Source: Alteromonas gracilis
GTDB taxonomy: Bacteria > Pseudomonadota > Gammaproteobacteria > Enterobacterales > Alteromonadaceae
Direction: 5' to 3'
Assembly (NCBI RefSeq): GCF_002993325.1
Contig: NZ_PVNO01000027.1
Location: forward strand, 186,001-250,000
DNA length: 64,000 bases
Positions within the stretch are counted from its first letter, which is position 1; every line of letters begins with the position of its first letter. The translations under genes were made by a program, and so were the position numbers. Under the pieces are notes generated by a model, which saw only the letters and a list, made by a program, of their open reading frames with translations, did no database searches and was not told the DNA's origin. Positions 63,548 to 64,000 of this stretch are shown piece after piece.

Positions 63548-64000
63548 CTATCTGTAAGAATAGCGTTTTGGCTTGTTTCTTACTTTTTTAACTTGGCAAT
63601 AGCAAAAATGCGGTGTCCAAATCAATAAGTTTAAAAAAATAGCGGTGACTAAACTAAATACAATAGAAGATGGGGTTAGTGGTACTGATGGTCTGAAGTT
63701 GTCTAAAACGCGATTAAGTGTTCCATACTGAGAAGGAGAAGCCATAAATATGAGTTGTTCAAAATAGTGTCCGTGCTCTAACTTTCTCATACCTTGTTCA
63801 AGAGTGGTGATTTGCGCAAAGCGAGACGCTTTCATTGAGGCGTTCTCTCTGACTACAGGTTCGCTATTTTTTTGAAGGCTGTCCAACATAGCATCTACTG
63901 ATGAAAAGCCGTATTGCTTGGCAAGTTCAGAAGAACTTGAGACTTCATCTCGCAGCGCATCATAGTAGCCGTTTAAGTATTGCCGGTAGTGATCGGCTAA
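63548..64000 (-). CDS. DUF2937-like membrane protein, cut by window edge
   Basis: This minus-strand gene runs off the right edge; its real start is beyond base 64000. An ATG exists at 63889, but the frame stays open through 64000 (37 more codons, including DHYRQYLNGYYDALRD), so that ATG is not the start. The visible part is helical and polar, then DNFRPSVPLTPSSIVFSLVTAIFLNLLIW, a membrane helix with the PAVPL-like motif I associate with DUF2937 proteins, then a basic tail. I am fairly sure of the membrane segment, less so of the family. Function unknown. Confidence 0.62.
   Translation of the reverse strand, partial: LADHYRQYLNGYYDALRDEVSSSSELAKQYGFSSVDAMLDSLQKNSEPVVRENASMKASRFAQITTLEQGMRKLEHGHYFEQLIFMASPSQYGTLNRVLDNFRPSVPLTPSSIVFSLVTAIFLNLLIWTPHFCYCQVKKVRNKPKRYSYR

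Overview
The window looks like chromosomal DNA of a marine gammaproteobacterium of the Alteromonas type. This is an inference from gene content, two TonB-dependent receptors, moderate GC, and gene order that partly matches Escherichia coli: aspS-nudB-ruvCAB, ybgC-tolQRAB-pal-cpoB, then tRNA-Lys copies and nadA. I see no insertion sequence, prophage, plasmid module or CRISPR array. The window is mostly core genome with accessory transport and signalling genes.

Layout. 1-5.3 kb: the end of a GGDEF/EAL protein, a small EF-hand protein, and a GlrK-QseG-GlrR (QseE/QseG/QseF) two-component operon. 5.4-6.9 kb: a GAF protein and a DUF72 protein on the minus strand. 7-11.5 kb: aspS, nudB, ruvC, ruvA and ruvB. 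11.6-12.1 kb: a gene-free stretch holding a likely minus-strand small RNA. 12.1-17.3 kb: the complete Tol-Pal operon. 17.5-19.5 kb: three identical tRNA-Lys genes, nadA and tRNA-Ser. 19.6-29.8 kb: a hypothetical gene, a TonB-dependent receptor, a patatin-like phospholipase, a PanE-like reductase, a phosphate-type porin behind a PHO box, a TPR hybrid histidine kinase and a VOC protein. 29.9-34.7 kb: asd, then a porin/periplasmic binding protein/diguanylate cyclase operon. 34.9-41.3 kb: a YgjP-like metallopeptidase, a CBS protein, and an RND efflux operon with a divergent TetR regulator. 41.7-44.6 kb: a siderophore receptor with a Fur-like site, an octanucleotide repeat and a GNAT acetyltransferase. 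44.7-53.8 kb: a second RND pump and pqiABC followed by a diguanylate cyclase. 54-64 kb: two unknown membrane proteins, asnS, a Na+/Ca2+ exchanger, a coupled RimK-like ATP-grasp and GNAT/C39-peptidase pair, a small unknown protein, a solute-binding protein, and a DUF2937-like gene cut by the right edge.

Themes. Envelope upkeep is prominent (Tol-Pal, Pqi, two RND pumps, GlrKR). So is nutrient sensing at the outer membrane (phosphate porin, iron receptor, porin-linked cyclase). Three proteins make or turn over cyclic di-GMP, and all three keep both a catalytic GG(D/E)EF motif and an RxxD inhibitory site.

The items most worth following up are the small RNA at 11747-11882, the complementary flanks of the three tRNA-Lys genes, the porin/binding-protein/cyclase operon, the ATP-grasp and GNAT/C39 pair, the 8-bp tandem repeat at 43939-44072, and the palindrome between the TetR gene and its efflux operon.
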